A stretch of 25,357 bases of DNA from Strigomonas culicis (Eukaryota > Euglenozoa > Kinetoplastea > Trypanosomatida > Trypanosomatidae). The stretch is taken from assembly GCA_000482145.1 (NCBI GenBank), contig AUXH01000261.1:1-25357 (forward strand). The letters run 5' to 3'. A program made the position numbers and the translations under genes. Shown one piece after another: positions 1 to 8,606 of the stretch (position 1 is the first letter of the stretch; the number at the start of each line of letters is the position of its first letter). The notes under the pieces are model-generated. The model was not told the DNA's origin, searched no databases, and saw only the letters and a list, made by a program, of their open reading frames with translations.

Positions 1-184
1 TGTGTGTGGTGTAGGGGGGGGGGGAGGGTCTTGCACCACGAAGTGTTAAAAACTGAAAACATAATGCCACGACGAGAGTCCGGAAGACGCCTGCATAGCC
101 TTACTCAGCTATACCTGTAAGTCTTTTTTCTTTGTTTTTAAATGTATATATATATATACATATACATTTGTTTGTTTGTTTTTC
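1..184 (-). other. Intergenic: 3' UTR of LRR/disordered gene and start of next acceptor region
   Basis: This is the spacer downstream (minus strand) of the 1009-residue gene. It holds a TA-rich stretch near 144-166, a TTTG tetranucleotide run near 168-181, and a run of 11 G at 14-24. Read on the minus strand, the G run is a C-tract followed by a CA-rich stretch running off the window, which would suit the pyrimidine tract and 5' UTR of the next gene. No gene is seen here. Confidence 0.6.
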
Positions 185-3100
185 CTAACGGTATCTCGTT
201 TTCACCGCATCGACAACAACACGGCTGTTGTCACTGAACTGCGAGTGTTCAAACGGGCCGCCGCCGTCGGTGCCCCTGCTGCTGGCGCGGCTCGCGCCGT
301 CCGCCGTACTGGGTGAGGAGCCCGCCGTCTCCACCTCATACCAGAGGTCCGCGCCGCTGACCATCACCGGCGGCGGCGGGCCGCCACCGCACCCGTGCTC
401 GCGGGCCGCCGCCGCCGCTGTCCGCTGCATGGGCGGGGCGCTGCCGCGGGTACTGCTGCTGCCCCTGCTGGAGGTGGCGTCGCCGCGGATGCTGCTGCCA
501 CCGCGCGTGACGACCATCGTCGTCCACGGACTACGCCACCTGTCCGTGCTGCTGCTCCGGTGCCCGGCGCCGCTCGCTTCTTGCTTATAGAGGTGCGTCT
601 CGAACGTGTTGACGGCCTTCGCCATCGCCGCGGGGTCCTTCCGCAGCCCCTCCGTCAGCGCGCCGTGGCCCGTGCCCTGGCTCGGGATGCGCCGCGTCGC
701 GGCGTAGTAGTTGTGCAGCTCCGCGGGCGACAGGCTGCGGTTCGTGATGGGCACCTTCCGCCGCGCGGCCTGCCGCTCCTGCAGCGCGCTCCACTCCCCC
801 GCCTGCCGCCGCTGTGCGCTCTCGAAGCGCCGCAGACGGCTCGCGACCGTCTCCGCCGGCGGCGGGCCCGTGCCGCTGCCGCTGCGCGAGACGTAGAGGT
901 GCAGCGGCCGGGATGACCACGTCCGGTTGGCGCCGCGCGGGTGGGAGCGCACGCTCGCCGTGCGCCGCGGCGACGCCAGCCGCTCCCACGTCTCGCGGCG
1001 GTACGCGGCGGAGGCGTTGGAGGAACCGCTCCGCTGCAGCGGGTAGGCCGCCGCGTGGGCGGCGGCGGGGTCCGGCGTGGCCGCGCGGCGCGGCGACGCG
1101 AGGCGCTCCCACAGCGACGGGTGCTGCACCGCCGGCTGCGGCAGCACCTTGACCTTGTTCGGCGGCGGCCGCGTCGGGGCGACCGGCTCCGCGGCGCGCG
1201 GCCGCCCGCGGCACGGCCGCGGGTCCAGATGGTCCCGCGCGGCATCGAACGGGCTGCGGTTGTGGTGCACCTCGTGGTAGCGCGCGTCCGCGTGGCTGTG
1301 CGCCGCGCGCCCCGTACTGTCCGCCTCCTCGGCGGGGTTGGTGCCGCGGCTGCCGACCGTGCGGCGCTGGTCCACGAGGCTGACGTCGTGCTCATCGACG
1401 GACAGTCCGATGGTGAAGGGCAGGAGCTCGACGAGCGTGCCGGGGGGCGCCGGGGGGTGGTCTCCCCGCATCGCCGCGGGGCCGCCGCCGTCCTTCCCCT
1501 CCTCCACCGTGGGGAGGCTGACGTCGGAGGAGTGCAGAGAGTCGTCGTCCTCGTCGTCGTCAGGGTGGTCCTCTTCCGACGGCGGGGCGTTGTGCGTAGA
1601 GCGCGTGGAGTAGGTGACAGGCTCCACGTCCGTGTCGCTCTGCGCCTTGACGGGCGGCCCGCCGTCCATGTCGTGGAAGCTCGGCAGGGAGGCGAAGTGG
1701 GACCGCGCGCTGTTGCTCCGCGCGGACTGCCGCTCGAAGCCCGGGTCCATCAACTTCATGCCCGAGTGCCGGCGCGCCCCCCGCCGCCGCCCGCGCTCCT
1801 CTGTGGCCGGCTCGCGCGACACCGTCGGCGACGGCGGCCGCTGCCAGGGGGCGATCGGCCCCGTGCGCGTGCTGCTGGTGTCCGACGGGTCCGGCGCCGC
1901 ATCCTCCGCGGCGCGCGCGCTGGTGCCGGTGCGCCATGTGCGAATCGGGTCGCCACCGCCGTGCGGTTCTACGGCGGCCGCCACCGGCCCCCGCTCGCCT
2001 CGTTGGTCTGAGTGCAAGGCGCGCCGCTGCGTCTTGGGTGGGGGTGGCGGGGTCGCCGCCGTCTGCCGCGGCCGCTCCGGCTGCGGCTGGTCGTCGCCGG
2101 CCGGGCGGTTCCCGCGGAGGTCGACCAGCTTCAGCAGCGGCAGCAGCGCGAGCGGGCCCTCACGCTGCTGCACGAGGTCCAGCAGCCGCGCGGCCCCGGC
2201 CGCGTCCACGCGGTTGTCAGACAGCAGCAGGCACGTCAGCGAGCTCGTCAGGATGTCGCTCCGCGCGTGGGGTGGGTATAGCGGAATGTCCAGGAGCAGG
2301 GGCCGCGGCGCGCCGCCGCGCGTGGCGCGGTCGAACACGGCCCACTGCAGCGGCGCGCCACCATCGCTGCGCGCCGCGTCGTCCGCCAGCAGCCGCATCG
2401 CCGTCTCGCGCGCGATGCGGAGCTCCGCGTCCCAGTTGTTGATCCTTTCGCCGACGCGGCGCGGGTCGCGGCTGGCGCCGCCCACCCACAGCGAGGCGGC
2501 CGAGCGCCGCCGCGCGGGGCGCGGCTGGTCCGTCGCCACCACGTAGCGCCGCACGCGGCGGGCGCGCAGCAGCCAGTCCTCGACGAGCACCAGCGCCATC
2601 GCGGACGTCAGCCCGTTGCCGCGAAGGTCGAGAAGGAAAACGGTCGGGAGCGGCGCCTCGTTCAGCGTGCAGATCGCGTCGCTGTCCGTGCTGCCGGACG
2701 GCGGCGGCTGCCGCACGTTGAGCTCCAGTGCGGTGACGAGGCTGGCGAGGAAAAAGGAGAGGCCGCCGACGAAGCGCCGCAGCGGCTTCTCCGCGGCCTC
2801 ACCGGGTCGAGTAGGATCCGCGAGCCGCGCCCCAAGGCACACGGAGGCGTCCACGACGAGGCCGAGGCGGCGCTGGCACACCGCCTGCAGCGCGTGGCCG
2901 AGCTCCTGCTGCACCGTCGCCTGCATCGCCGCGCCGCTGAGCGCGTAGGAGAGGCAGCTGGGCACGAGCAGCAGCACCTTGTGCAGCGGGCCGCCGCCGC
3001 TGCGGCCCGCGCGGTGGTCCGCCACGAACTGCACCGCGCTGCGCGCTGGCATGAGCCGCAGCTCCGAGTAGCACAAGGGGTGCGCGGGAGCGGTGGTGGC

Positions 3101-3214
3101 GGCGCTGACGGACACCGCGTCGTGCTCTATCCAGGCGAAGCGCTCGTACGTGTTTTGAACCGCCGCGGGAGCCGGTACAACCGTCTGGAGAACAATGGAA
3201 AGATCACCTCCCAT
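185..3214 (-). CDS. LRR-containing protein with long disordered C-terminal half (hypothetical)
   Basis: Predicted 1009-residue protein starting at an ATG (CAT on plus at 3212-3214) and ending in TAG. The first ~370 residues look folded. They contain degenerate leucine-rich-repeat strands: LDLRGNGL at about 195-202, LLLSDNRV at 329-336 and LVDLRGN at 363-369. The spacing is irregular, so the fold is probably a degraded or RNase-inhibitor-like LRR. From about residue 370 onward it is rich in Pro, Arg, Ser and acidic residues and is probably disordered. The nonapeptide WERLASPRR occurs twice, at about 702 and 743. No signal peptide or membrane segment is evident. A candidate trans-splice AG lies about 90 nt upstream, and the leader between has no ATG. 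LRRs usually bind proteins; the partner and role here are unknown. I do not recognise a named orthologue. Confidence 0.85.
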   Translation of the reverse strand: MGGDLSIVLQTVVPAPAAVQNTYERFAWIEHDAVSVSAATTAPAHPLCYSELRLMPARSAVQFVADHRAGRSGGGPLHKVLLLVPSCLSYALSGAAMQATVQQELGHALQAVCQRRLGLVVDASVCLGARLADPTRPGEAAEKPLRRFVGGLSFFLASLVTALELNVRQPPPSGSTDSDAICTLNEAPLPTVFLLDLRGNGLTSAMALVLVEDWLLRARRVRRYVVATDQPRPARRRSAASLWVGGASRDPRRVGERINNWDAELRIARETAMRLLADDAARSDGGAPLQWAVFDRATRGGAPRPLLLDIPLYPPHARSDILTSSLTCLLLSDNRVDAAGAARLLDLVQQREGPLALLPLLKLVDLRGNRPAGDDQPQPERPRQTAATPPPPPKTQRRALHSDQRGERGPVAAAVEPHGGGDPIRTWRTGTSARAAEDAAPDPSDTSSTRTGPIAPWQRPPSPTVSREPATEERGRRRGARRHSGMKLMDPGFERQSARSNSARSHFASLPSFHDMDGGPPVKAQSDTDVEPVTYSTRSTHNAPPSEEDHPDDDEDDDSLHSSDVSLPTVEEGKDGGGPAAMRGDHPPAPPGTLVELLPFTIGLSVDEHDVSLVDQRRTVGSRGTNPAEEADSTGRAAHSHADARYHEVHHNRSPFDAARDHLDPRPCRGRPRAAEPVAPTRPPPNKVKVLPQPAVQHPSLWERLASPRRAATPDPAAAHAAAYPLQRSGSSNASAAYRRETWERLASPRRTASVRSHPRGANRTWSSRPLHLYVSRSGSGTGPPPAETVASRLRRFESAQRRQAGEWSALQERQAARRKVPITNRSLSPAELHNYYAATRRIPSQGTGHGALTEGLRKDPAAMAKAVNTFETHLYKQEASGAGHRSSSTDRWRSPWTTMVVTRGGSSIRGDATSSRGSSSTRGSAPPMQRTAAAAAREHGCGGGPPPPVMVSGADLWYEVETAGSSPSTADGASRASSRGTDGGGPFEHSQFSDNSRVVVDAVKTRYR

Positions 3215-3904
3215 CGTAGTATTGGGTATAGAGCTCTTTCCACTCTTTTTTCTTTAAGGAAGTTGTCAATGAAAGAAGAGTATTATTTTTTTGAAATATC
3301 GTCACTGCAAAAAGAAAAAAAGGGGAAAGTACTTTGTGAAAGAAAGAAAAAAGAGTATTACGTACAGATTTGTGTTTAACTGTTACCGTTGTTGTTGTTG
3401 TTTTTTGCTTTATCGTTATCCAACGAAGTACGCCTTTGCCTCTTTACTGTGGAGGCTATCGCTTGTTTCACCGTTCTGTAGCGGTACTTGGTCCAAGTCG
3501 CTGTCATAAGAGATAAGAGATGCGTGAGAGTGTGGGTGTGAAGAGAATGGATGTCGTGCTGCGTGAACAGGCGCCATGGAGCAGAAGGGATGAACATGGA
3601 AGAGCCGCCGCTCTGCGGTAACAGCGATGTTAACGAGATGAAAGGATATATACGTATATGATTTCGTCTATATGTACATGGTATATATACGGGGCAATGA
3701 AAAAAAAAAAGTAATCATACAAATACAAGGATAACAGGCAACATGGGGAGCGCCGACGTCAACGCAAAGACACAGAAAGGGATAGAGGAAAAAAAAAAGA
3801 GCGTGAAGGACAGGCAACAAGGAACACTACCATTGCGTCTGTCTTTCCACCACTACTTTTTATTTTTTTTAATTTTTGTTGTTATTACGGTTTGGCTGTT
3901 TGTG
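3215..3904. other. Intergenic spacer between 277-aa gene and LRR/disordered gene
   Basis: This AT-rich spacer of about 690 bases carries the 3' UTR of the 277-residue gene and the 5' leader of the next gene. It contains TA-rich stretches around 3640-3690, a poly-A run near 3699-3710 and a T-rich run near 3855-3890. Open frames inside are short and low-complexity, and I see no supported gene. Confidence 0.7.
3305..3355 (-). promoter_or_regulatory. Putative trans-splice acceptor (polypyrimidine tract plus CAG) for the 1009-aa gene
   Basis: On the minus strand a long T/C tract spans about 3309-3353 and ends at TTTTTGCAG, with the G at 3305. This gives a predicted leader of about 90 nt with no upstream ATG before the start at 3214. 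Inferred from the known polypyrimidine-AG rule for kinetoplastid trans-splicing. Confidence 0.6.
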
Positions 3905-4738
3905 CTATAGGTTGTACTTGGGCTCCGTAAAGTTCGTGTGCCTGCCGAAGCGCGTCTCGGCCTCCGGATCCACCGGCGTCTTCCCATGCACGGTCATGGT
4001 CTTGCCCGTGTTCGGGTTGCCGGTGTAGAGCGTGATGGGCTCGTCGCTGAGGTACTCCTGGTGCAGGGCGTGCACGGTATCGTTGTTCGCGCTCGTGTTG
4101 ATGAACTGGTCCGTCGTGCAGGCCGGCGCCTGGCCGCTGATGGTGCCTTGATAGACGGAGGTCGCACACGCGCCGTCGAGCCCGGCGTGGGCACCGCCGA
4201 CGCCACCGACCTTCTTACTCGTCGTCGCCGCGCGGAGCGAGGCGCGCTGCGCGTCATCCGCCTCCTTCTCCGCCGCCGCCGCCTCGAGCGCCTGCTGCTG
4301 CAGCTGCTGCGCGCGCACGCCGAGGTCGGGTCGCTTCAGCTGCTGCACATCACTCGAGCGCGCGTTGAAGTCCGTGCGGTGCGTCGTCGCGAGGTGGCGG
4401 TTCGCGGCGTCCGCGGCGGTGACGGTGAGATAGGGCGAGCTGGTGAAGTTGCCCGCGAAGTGGCCGTTGCCCTTGTCGCGGATGACATCGAGGCTAGCCG
4501 TCCCAGTGAAGGTGGTTTTGAGGATGGTGCCGTCCATGCGGCCCTCCTGTTCCTCCCTCTCGCGCCTCAACATGTCCTGCTCCAGCGCTTCCTCTTCCTG
4601 CCAGTTGCCGCAGAGCACGCGGCGGCTGCCCTCCGTCGGCCGGCCGCGGTTGTAGCGCTTCTCCTCCACCCAGTTGCCCTGAGGGCAGGAGGTGTCCATC
4701 GGCACGTAGGGCTTGTGCGCCTTTTCGAAACCGTCCAT
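3905..4738 (-). CDS. Conserved-looking hypothetical protein, 277 aa
   Basis: This complete ORF starts at the ATG at 4736-4738 and ends in TAG. Unlike its neighbours it is not dominated by low complexity, which suggests a constrained structural protein. The N-terminus has two similar short motifs, GNWVEEKR at 21-28 and GNWQEEEA at 44-51. A Glu/Arg-rich helix lies near 46-66 and a Gln/Ala/Glu-rich helix, probably coiled coil, near 142-170. The C-terminal part is rich in Thr, Asn and Gly with aromatic turns. GNPNTGKT at 240-247 matches a Walker A pattern, but only 30 residues follow it, so nucleotide binding is unlikely. There is no signal peptide or TM segment. The repetitive Gly/Thr/Asn/Tyr style recalls axonemal or microtubule-associated proteins, but that is a guess. 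The function is unknown. Confidence 0.85.
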   Translation of the reverse strand: MDGFEKAHKPYVPMDTSCPQGNWVEEKRYNRGRPTEGSRRVLCGNWQEEEALEQDMLRREREEQEGRMDGTILKTTFTGTASLDVIRDKGNGHFAGNFTSSPYLTVTAADAANRHLATTHRTDFNARSSDVQQLKRPDLGVRAQQLQQQALEAAAAEKEADDAQRASLRAATTSKKVGGVGGAHAGLDGACATSVYQGTISGQAPACTTDQFINTSANNDTVHALHQEYLSDEPITLYTGNPNTGKTMTVHGKTPVDPEAETRFGRHTNFTEPKYNL

Positions 4739-4818
4739 GGCGGATTTTGATATAGATATAGATATATAGATATGTATGCGGGAGAGTTTATGTTTATATC
4801 TTCACCTTTTGATTATTT

Positions 4819-4827
4819 CTTACGACC

Positions 4828-4859
<32 letters not shown>
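4819..4859 (-). promoter_or_regulatory. Putative trans-splice acceptor with (CT)n tract for the 277-aa gene
   Basis: The minus strand reads a long CT repeat (plus-strand AG repeat at 4833-4858), then CCCGGTCGTAAG with the final G at 4819. The predicted leader is about 80 nt. The microsatellite itself appears to be the polypyrimidine tract. Confidence 0.6.
4833..4858. repeat. (AG)13 microsatellite
   Basis: A perfect AG dinucleotide run, read as CT on the transcribed sense strand. It probably doubles as the pyrimidine tract of the trans-splice acceptor. Confidence 0.95.
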
Positions 4860-4863
<4 letters not shown>

Positions 4864-5114
4864 AAGCGTATAGTGGTTTCTTTTCTTGTAGTTCATCAGG
4901 CATTTTTGTTTGCTTGCTTGGAAGTGTATAGCTATCTTCTGCTGCAGCCGCATCATAGCTTTTATGAATATCTTTTTTTTTTTTTGTCTTTGTTTGTTCC
5001 AGCAAAACAAAAGAGAGAAGTGGAAAGCAAATCCAAACAAAGATACGTGTAAGTCCCTTGCAGTCATTCTGCGTTCCTATGCTCTCCTCCTTTTATTTCA
5101 TGCCCGAGTCGTCA

Positions 5115-5144
5115 CAACAACAACAACAACAATAATAATAATAA
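5115..5144. repeat. Compound (CAA)6(TAA)4 microsatellite
   Basis: Six CAA units (5115-5132) are followed directly by four TAA units (5133-5144). It lies in the presumed 3' UTR of the SDR gene. Confidence 0.95.
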
Positions 5145-5247
5145 AAAAACAGATATGGCTTGCACGGCAGCGCACTGTATGCATAAGTGTGCGTCGTCGA
5201 TTGCCACCGCCGAGCAGTGATGCACTCCCTCTCTCTCTGCCGTGTGC

Positions 5248-6081
5248 CTAGACGGCGGGCGCGGACGCAAGGCAGTCCAGGTAGGCGTGCACGAGCGGCA
5301 GGTACGCCTCACGCGTGTACATCTCCGCGCGGCGCTCGACGAGCGCGCGCTGATAGATCGCCGCGCAGCAGTCCTCCACCGTCTCCGCGCCCTGGAAGGC
5401 GCGCGAGTCGGGGCCCTGGGCGTTGAGGCCGAAGTCCGTCGCCACAGGGCCGGGGTGCACCGTCGTAATGCGGATCGCATCCCGCGTCGCCGCGTCGCCC
5501 TGCAGCTCCATGCGGAAGGCGTCCGTCATGGCGCTGACAAACGCCTTGGAGGGCCCGTAGGCGCAGCGGATGTGCGTCGGCACCTTCGCGTCGACCTGCA
5601 TCGCGCGCGCAAGCAGCGAAGACACGTTCAGGATGTGGCCGCCGCGGATGCCGGCGCCGCTCGCGGCCGGCCGCTTCATCGCCTCGATGGCGATCTGCGT
5701 GCCGTAGAGGATGCTCTTCACGTTGACGTTGATCATGTCATCGATCACCTCGCCGGTGAGCTGCGTCGGCACGACCGTGCTGCCGCGGCCCGCGTTGTTC
5801 ATCCACACGTCGATGCGGCCGAACGTCTGGAGCGCCTCGTCCTTCACACGCTCGAGGTCCGCGCGGCTTGTGGCGTCAGCGACGACGATGTGCGTGCGCA
5901 CGTCCGGGCCCAGCGCCGCAGCCACGCGCTCGAGCTCCGCCCGCCGGCGCGCGACAAGGACAAAGGTGCGGCTGTAGTTCTTCTCAGCCGCGATGCGCAC
6001 CACTCCCTCGCCGATGCCGGCGGAGGCGCCTATCATGACCATGACGCGGTCCGTAGCAGGAACAGCAGTGGTGGCGGACAT
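5248..6081 (-). CDS. Short-chain dehydrogenase/reductase (SDR family)
   Basis: Predicted 277-residue NAD(P)-dependent oxidoreductase with a classical SDR Rossmann fold. Visible motifs are the cofactor-binding GASAGIG at 18-24, NNAG at 95-98, N120 in the central helix, the catalytic serine in NVSSL at 152-156, the YGPSK catalytic Tyr175/Lys179, and HPGPVATDF at 209-217. The Arg-Arg-Arg at 45-47 after the second strand may favour NADPH. The length is normal for the family. There is no signal peptide, TM segment or C-terminal SKL-type tripeptide, so it is likely cytosolic. The substrate cannot be inferred. The start at 6081 is chosen because the longer frame to 6327 adds an implausible hydrophobic and His/Thr-rich extension that is really leader sequence, and a candidate acceptor lies at 6159. 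Confidence 0.93.
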   Translation of the reverse strand: MSATTAVPATDRVMVMIGASAGIGEGVVRIAAEKNYSRTFVLVARRRAELERVAAALGPDVRTHIVVADATSRADLERVKDEALQTFGRIDVWMNNAGRGSTVVPTQLTGEVIDDMINVNVKSILYGTQIAIEAMKRPAASGAGIRGGHILNVSSLLARAMQVDAKVPTHIRCAYGPSKAFVSAMTDAFRMELQGDAATRDAIRITTVHPGPVATDFGLNAQGPDSRAFQGAETVEDCCAAIYQRALVERRAEMYTREAYLPLVHAYLDCLASAPAV

Positions 6082-6599
6082 GGTGTGTGTGTGGTGTGTG
6101 TGTGTGGAAGGTATGCAACGATAAAAGGGAAAAAAAAAACGCAATAAAAAGGAGGATACTACGCGTGATGAAAAAGCATAAAGAAGAGCCGGGGGGTGGG
6201 GGGGAGGCACGAGATAAACATGACAGAATTTGGCCGAACAAAATCCAAGAACAACAAAAAGCACAATCCTCATGTATGTATTCAGCTGACACGTCACACG
6301 ACCTCTCCATAGGTTTGTTGGATTCATAAATATTGTTAATGTACTTAAACGTTTGTATTTACTGTATTATTATTAAGAGAGAAAAACGAACAGAAAAAAG
6401 AAGAAGTAGATTAATTAATGCTTTTTTTTTATATTTCGACGAATTGACACCAACAAAGAAGAACACCAGATTCAATACAAATATGAAAAGAAAAAAAGCG
6501 AAATACGGAAGAAAAAAAAAAAGTAAAACTGACTTGCACTTCCGCGTGTTTTCCTTCATTTTTTTTTTTGTAAGTGCTATGGCGCGTATATGCCTTGTT
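6082..6599. other. Intergenic spacer between PES and SDR genes
   Basis: This spacer of about 520 bases contains a GT/CA-rich block right before the SDR start (6082-6106), a G-rich block at 6190-6208, and A-rich runs at 6371-6530 on the plus strand. No gene is supported; the reading frames crossing it are AT-biased extensions of neighbouring ORFs. Confidence 0.7.
6159..6208 (-). promoter_or_regulatory. Putative trans-splice acceptor for the SDR gene
   Basis: On the minus strand a C/T-rich tract (6171-6208) is followed by CACGCGTAG with the G at 6159. Between this AG and the ATG at 6081 there is a second pyrimidine tract but no further AG and no ATG. The predicted leader is therefore about 77 nt and includes a CA-rich stretch. 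Confidence 0.5.
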
Positions 6600-8606
6600 T
6601 CACTGGACCCACTTTGGCAGCTTCTTGTACGGGTTCGCGGGCTTCTTCTGTTTGAGCTGCTTCCCCTTCGCCTCCGCTTTCTGCCGGCGCCCCTCCAGCT
6701 TCTTGTTGACAATACCGGTGCCCTCCTTGTTGGCGGCGATCTTGCCCTCCGTGATGTGCTTCGCCTTGCGCTCGAGCGCGGCCGTCTTCGCCTCGGTGCC
6801 GCGCACGACGCCGCTGACCATCTTGTAGTACCGCGCGGACTTTTTGCGTGCGACCTGCAGCTGCATCTTGCGCGTGGCGGCCTCCTCCTTCTTCATCTGC
6901 GCGACCTTGCGCTGCAGGCGCACGTCGCGGCCCTCCTCCTTCGCGGCCTTCTCCCGCTTCTTCAGCTGCGCCTGCCGGCGGCGCGCGACGACCTCGTCGG
7001 TTGGCGCGTTCATCAGGTTCAGCTCCCGCTGCTTCTTCACCTTGAAGGCGGAGAGCGCAGACCGCTGCACCTGCTCCCGCACCTTCTCCTCCTCCCACTG
7101 CGGCCGGCGCGCGGCGGTGCGCAGCTCGTCGTCCGAGAGCGCCACGTCGTCGGCCGCGTCCATCTCGGGCACCGCGACGTGCGCTTCCTCGTCCGACAGC
7201 TCTTCCTCCAGCGCCGCGAGCTTGCCGTCCGGGTCCGCGTTCACGTAGTTGGGGTCGATCGTCCGCCGTATCTCGTGCACGCGCTGCGGCACGTAGCTGA
7301 CGATGCGCGGGTGCGCCTTGCGCGCCTCCTCGAGCGCGGCCACGTCCTCCGGGCTGTTGCTGATCGCGACCGTGAAGGGCGACACGTGCGGCGGCAGCTC
7401 CTCGCCGATGCGGTAGCCGTTCACCGGCAGCATCGCGCGCGCGTTGAGGCAGTCGAAGACGTACTGCGGCTGCACGTACTCAATGTGCGCCTCCTTCGTC
7501 ATGCCGGGCGGCAGCGACGGGCGGTCAATGACGATGTGGGTGATGTGGCTCGGCACGTAGTCCGTCGCGACGCGGCCGCCGGCGGCCTCCACGACGAGCC
7601 GCACGTGCTTCTGCGGCACCTCGCGGGAGAGGAAAAAGGTGAAGGGGCGGAAAAGGTAGCGGACCTTCCGCAGCTCCTCGTGGATGAGCTCCGTGCGGTT
7701 CTTTTTTTCGCTCGCCTGCTGCCGCACACCGGACTTCGCCTCGACGTCGAGCGCGTCGGCGGTCGTCTGGAAGTCCTCCGCGTTCGTGTTCGCGCCGCCG
7801 TCTTCCTCCTGCTTCTCGCGGTCCTCCAGCTCCAGCTTGAGGTCTGCGTTGAGCTTGAACAGGATGAACTTCATCATGTCGAGGTAGAATTCTAAAAAGC
7901 TGATGAGCACGTACTGCTGGATGCCCGGCGGGAAGCGGTGTGCGTACTCGTGCGGGCACAGCCAGCGGATGCGCTCGCCCTTCACGATCGCCTCGTAGTA
8001 GTACCCCTTGAGGGAGATGAAGGCCTTACTGAGCACCTGCGCCTTCGCGACGTACTGCGTCCAGCCGTCCACCATCGCCTTGGCGCGCTCGTGCAGCCCG
8101 GAGGTCAGCGCGTGGTGCGTCTCGATCGTCGTGTCCGCGTGCACCTCCGGCGACAGGAAGGCGTAGAGTGTGATCATGCTCATCGCATCGTCAATGTCCC
8201 GCACGGCGTCGATGAAGTAGGGGTAGCGCTCCTTGATGGTCGCGACGAGGCTGTGGCTCGGCTTCACCTTATCGCTCTTCAGCAGCTGCACCTCGCCCTT
8301 CTTGCCCATCGCGACCGCGCGCTTCATCTTCTTCTCCCACGCGCGGTGTGCCATCATGCGCTCCGCGAGCTGGTCCCGCACGAGCCACTTGATCTCCCGC
8401 GCGAGGTAGTACTGCTTCTCCGTGCCGCTCTGCTTCTGCTTGCTCTTGTTCAGCGCGCGGGGATAGATGCCCTTGAGGATGCACAGCCGCCGAAAGTGGA
8501 TCGAGTCCACCTGCAGCATGCGGGTCGCTTGCATCCGCGTCAGCAGCTTCTTCTTGAAGCTCTCGCGCTTCACGCGGCGCGACCAGGCTTGCTTCTTGTG
8601 CGGCAT
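6600..8606 (-). CDS. PES1: Pescadillo homologue (Nop7/PES1), ribosome biogenesis
   Basis: Predicted 668-residue nucleolar protein. In other eukaryotes Pescadillo/Nop7 acts with Erb1 (BOP1) and Ytm1 (WDR12) in pre-rRNA processing and 60S assembly. The N-terminal Pescadillo domain spans about 5-255. Family signatures seen are FRRLCILKGIYPR at 38-50, IKERYPYFIDAVRDIDDAMSM at 124-144 and ISLKGYYYEA at 197-206. A BRCT domain lies at about 316-410, including THIVID and YVQPQYVFDCLN. The C-terminal third is charged, first acidic (about 465-495), then Lys/Arg-rich (about 500-668), as is usual in this family. The ATG at 8604-8606 is chosen over the upstream frame because it matches the basic N-terminus typical of the family. 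It ends in TGA. Confidence 0.95.
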   Translation of the reverse strand: MPHKKQAWSRRVKRESFKKKLLTRMQATRMLQVDSIHFRRLCILKGIYPRALNKSKQKQSGTEKQYYLAREIKWLVRDQLAERMMAHRAWEKKMKRAVAMGKKGEVQLLKSDKVKPSHSLVATIKERYPYFIDAVRDIDDAMSMITLYAFLSPEVHADTTIETHHALTSGLHERAKAMVDGWTQYVAKAQVLSKAFISLKGYYYEAIVKGERIRWLCPHEYAHRFPPGIQQYVLISFLEFYLDMMKFILFKLNADLKLELEDREKQEEDGGANTNAEDFQTTADALDVEAKSGVRQQASEKKNRTELIHEELRKVRYLFRPFTFFLSREVPQKHVRLVVEAAGGRVATDYVPSHITHIVIDRPSLPPGMTKEAHIEYVQPQYVFDCLNARAMLPVNGYRIGEELPPHVSPFTVAISNSPEDVAALEEARKAHPRIVSYVPQRVHEIRRTIDPNYVNADPDGKLAALEEELSDEEAHVAVPEMDAADDVALSDDELRTAARRPQWEEEKVREQVQRSALSAFKVKKQRELNLMNAPTDEVVARRRQAQLKKREKAAKEEGRDVRLQRKVAQMKKEEAATRKMQLQVARKKSARYYKMVSGVVRGTEAKTAALERKAKHITEGKIAANKEGTGIVNKKLEGRRQKAEAKGKQLKQKKPANPYKKLPKWVQ

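Larger units (their letters stand above)
4739..5247. other. Intergenic spacer between SDR and 277-aa genes
   Basis: This spacer of about 510 bases is AT-rich, with several microsatellites: GATATA-type repeats at 4749-4775, an (AG)13 run at 4833-4858, a T-run near 4972-4985, and (CAA)6(TAA)4 at 5115-5144. No coding or RNA gene is recognised. It should carry the SDR 3' UTR and the leader of the 277-residue gene. Confidence 0.7.

Noticed and set aside
3998..4021. Walker A-like GNPNTGKT in the 277-aa protein
   Set aside because: The pattern match is exact, but only about 30 residues follow, there is no Walker B, and the surrounding sequence is not a P-loop fold.
3938..4750. Plus-strand 270-codon frame opposite the 277-aa gene
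   Set aside because: It is a mirror frame rich in Arg, Val, Leu and Ala with no domain, and it runs against the uniform minus-strand transcription.
6190..6208. G-quadruplex-like G-rich block upstream of the SDR
   Set aside because: On the transcribed sense it is a C-rich pyrimidine tract, simply explained as part of the trans-splice signal.
6082..6327. N-terminal extension of the SDR with a hydrophobic stretch, suggesting a signal peptide
   Set aside because: It is translated from AT-rich leader and pyrimidine tract; the predicted acceptor at 6159 removes the upstream ATG, and the SDR fold starts normally from 6081.
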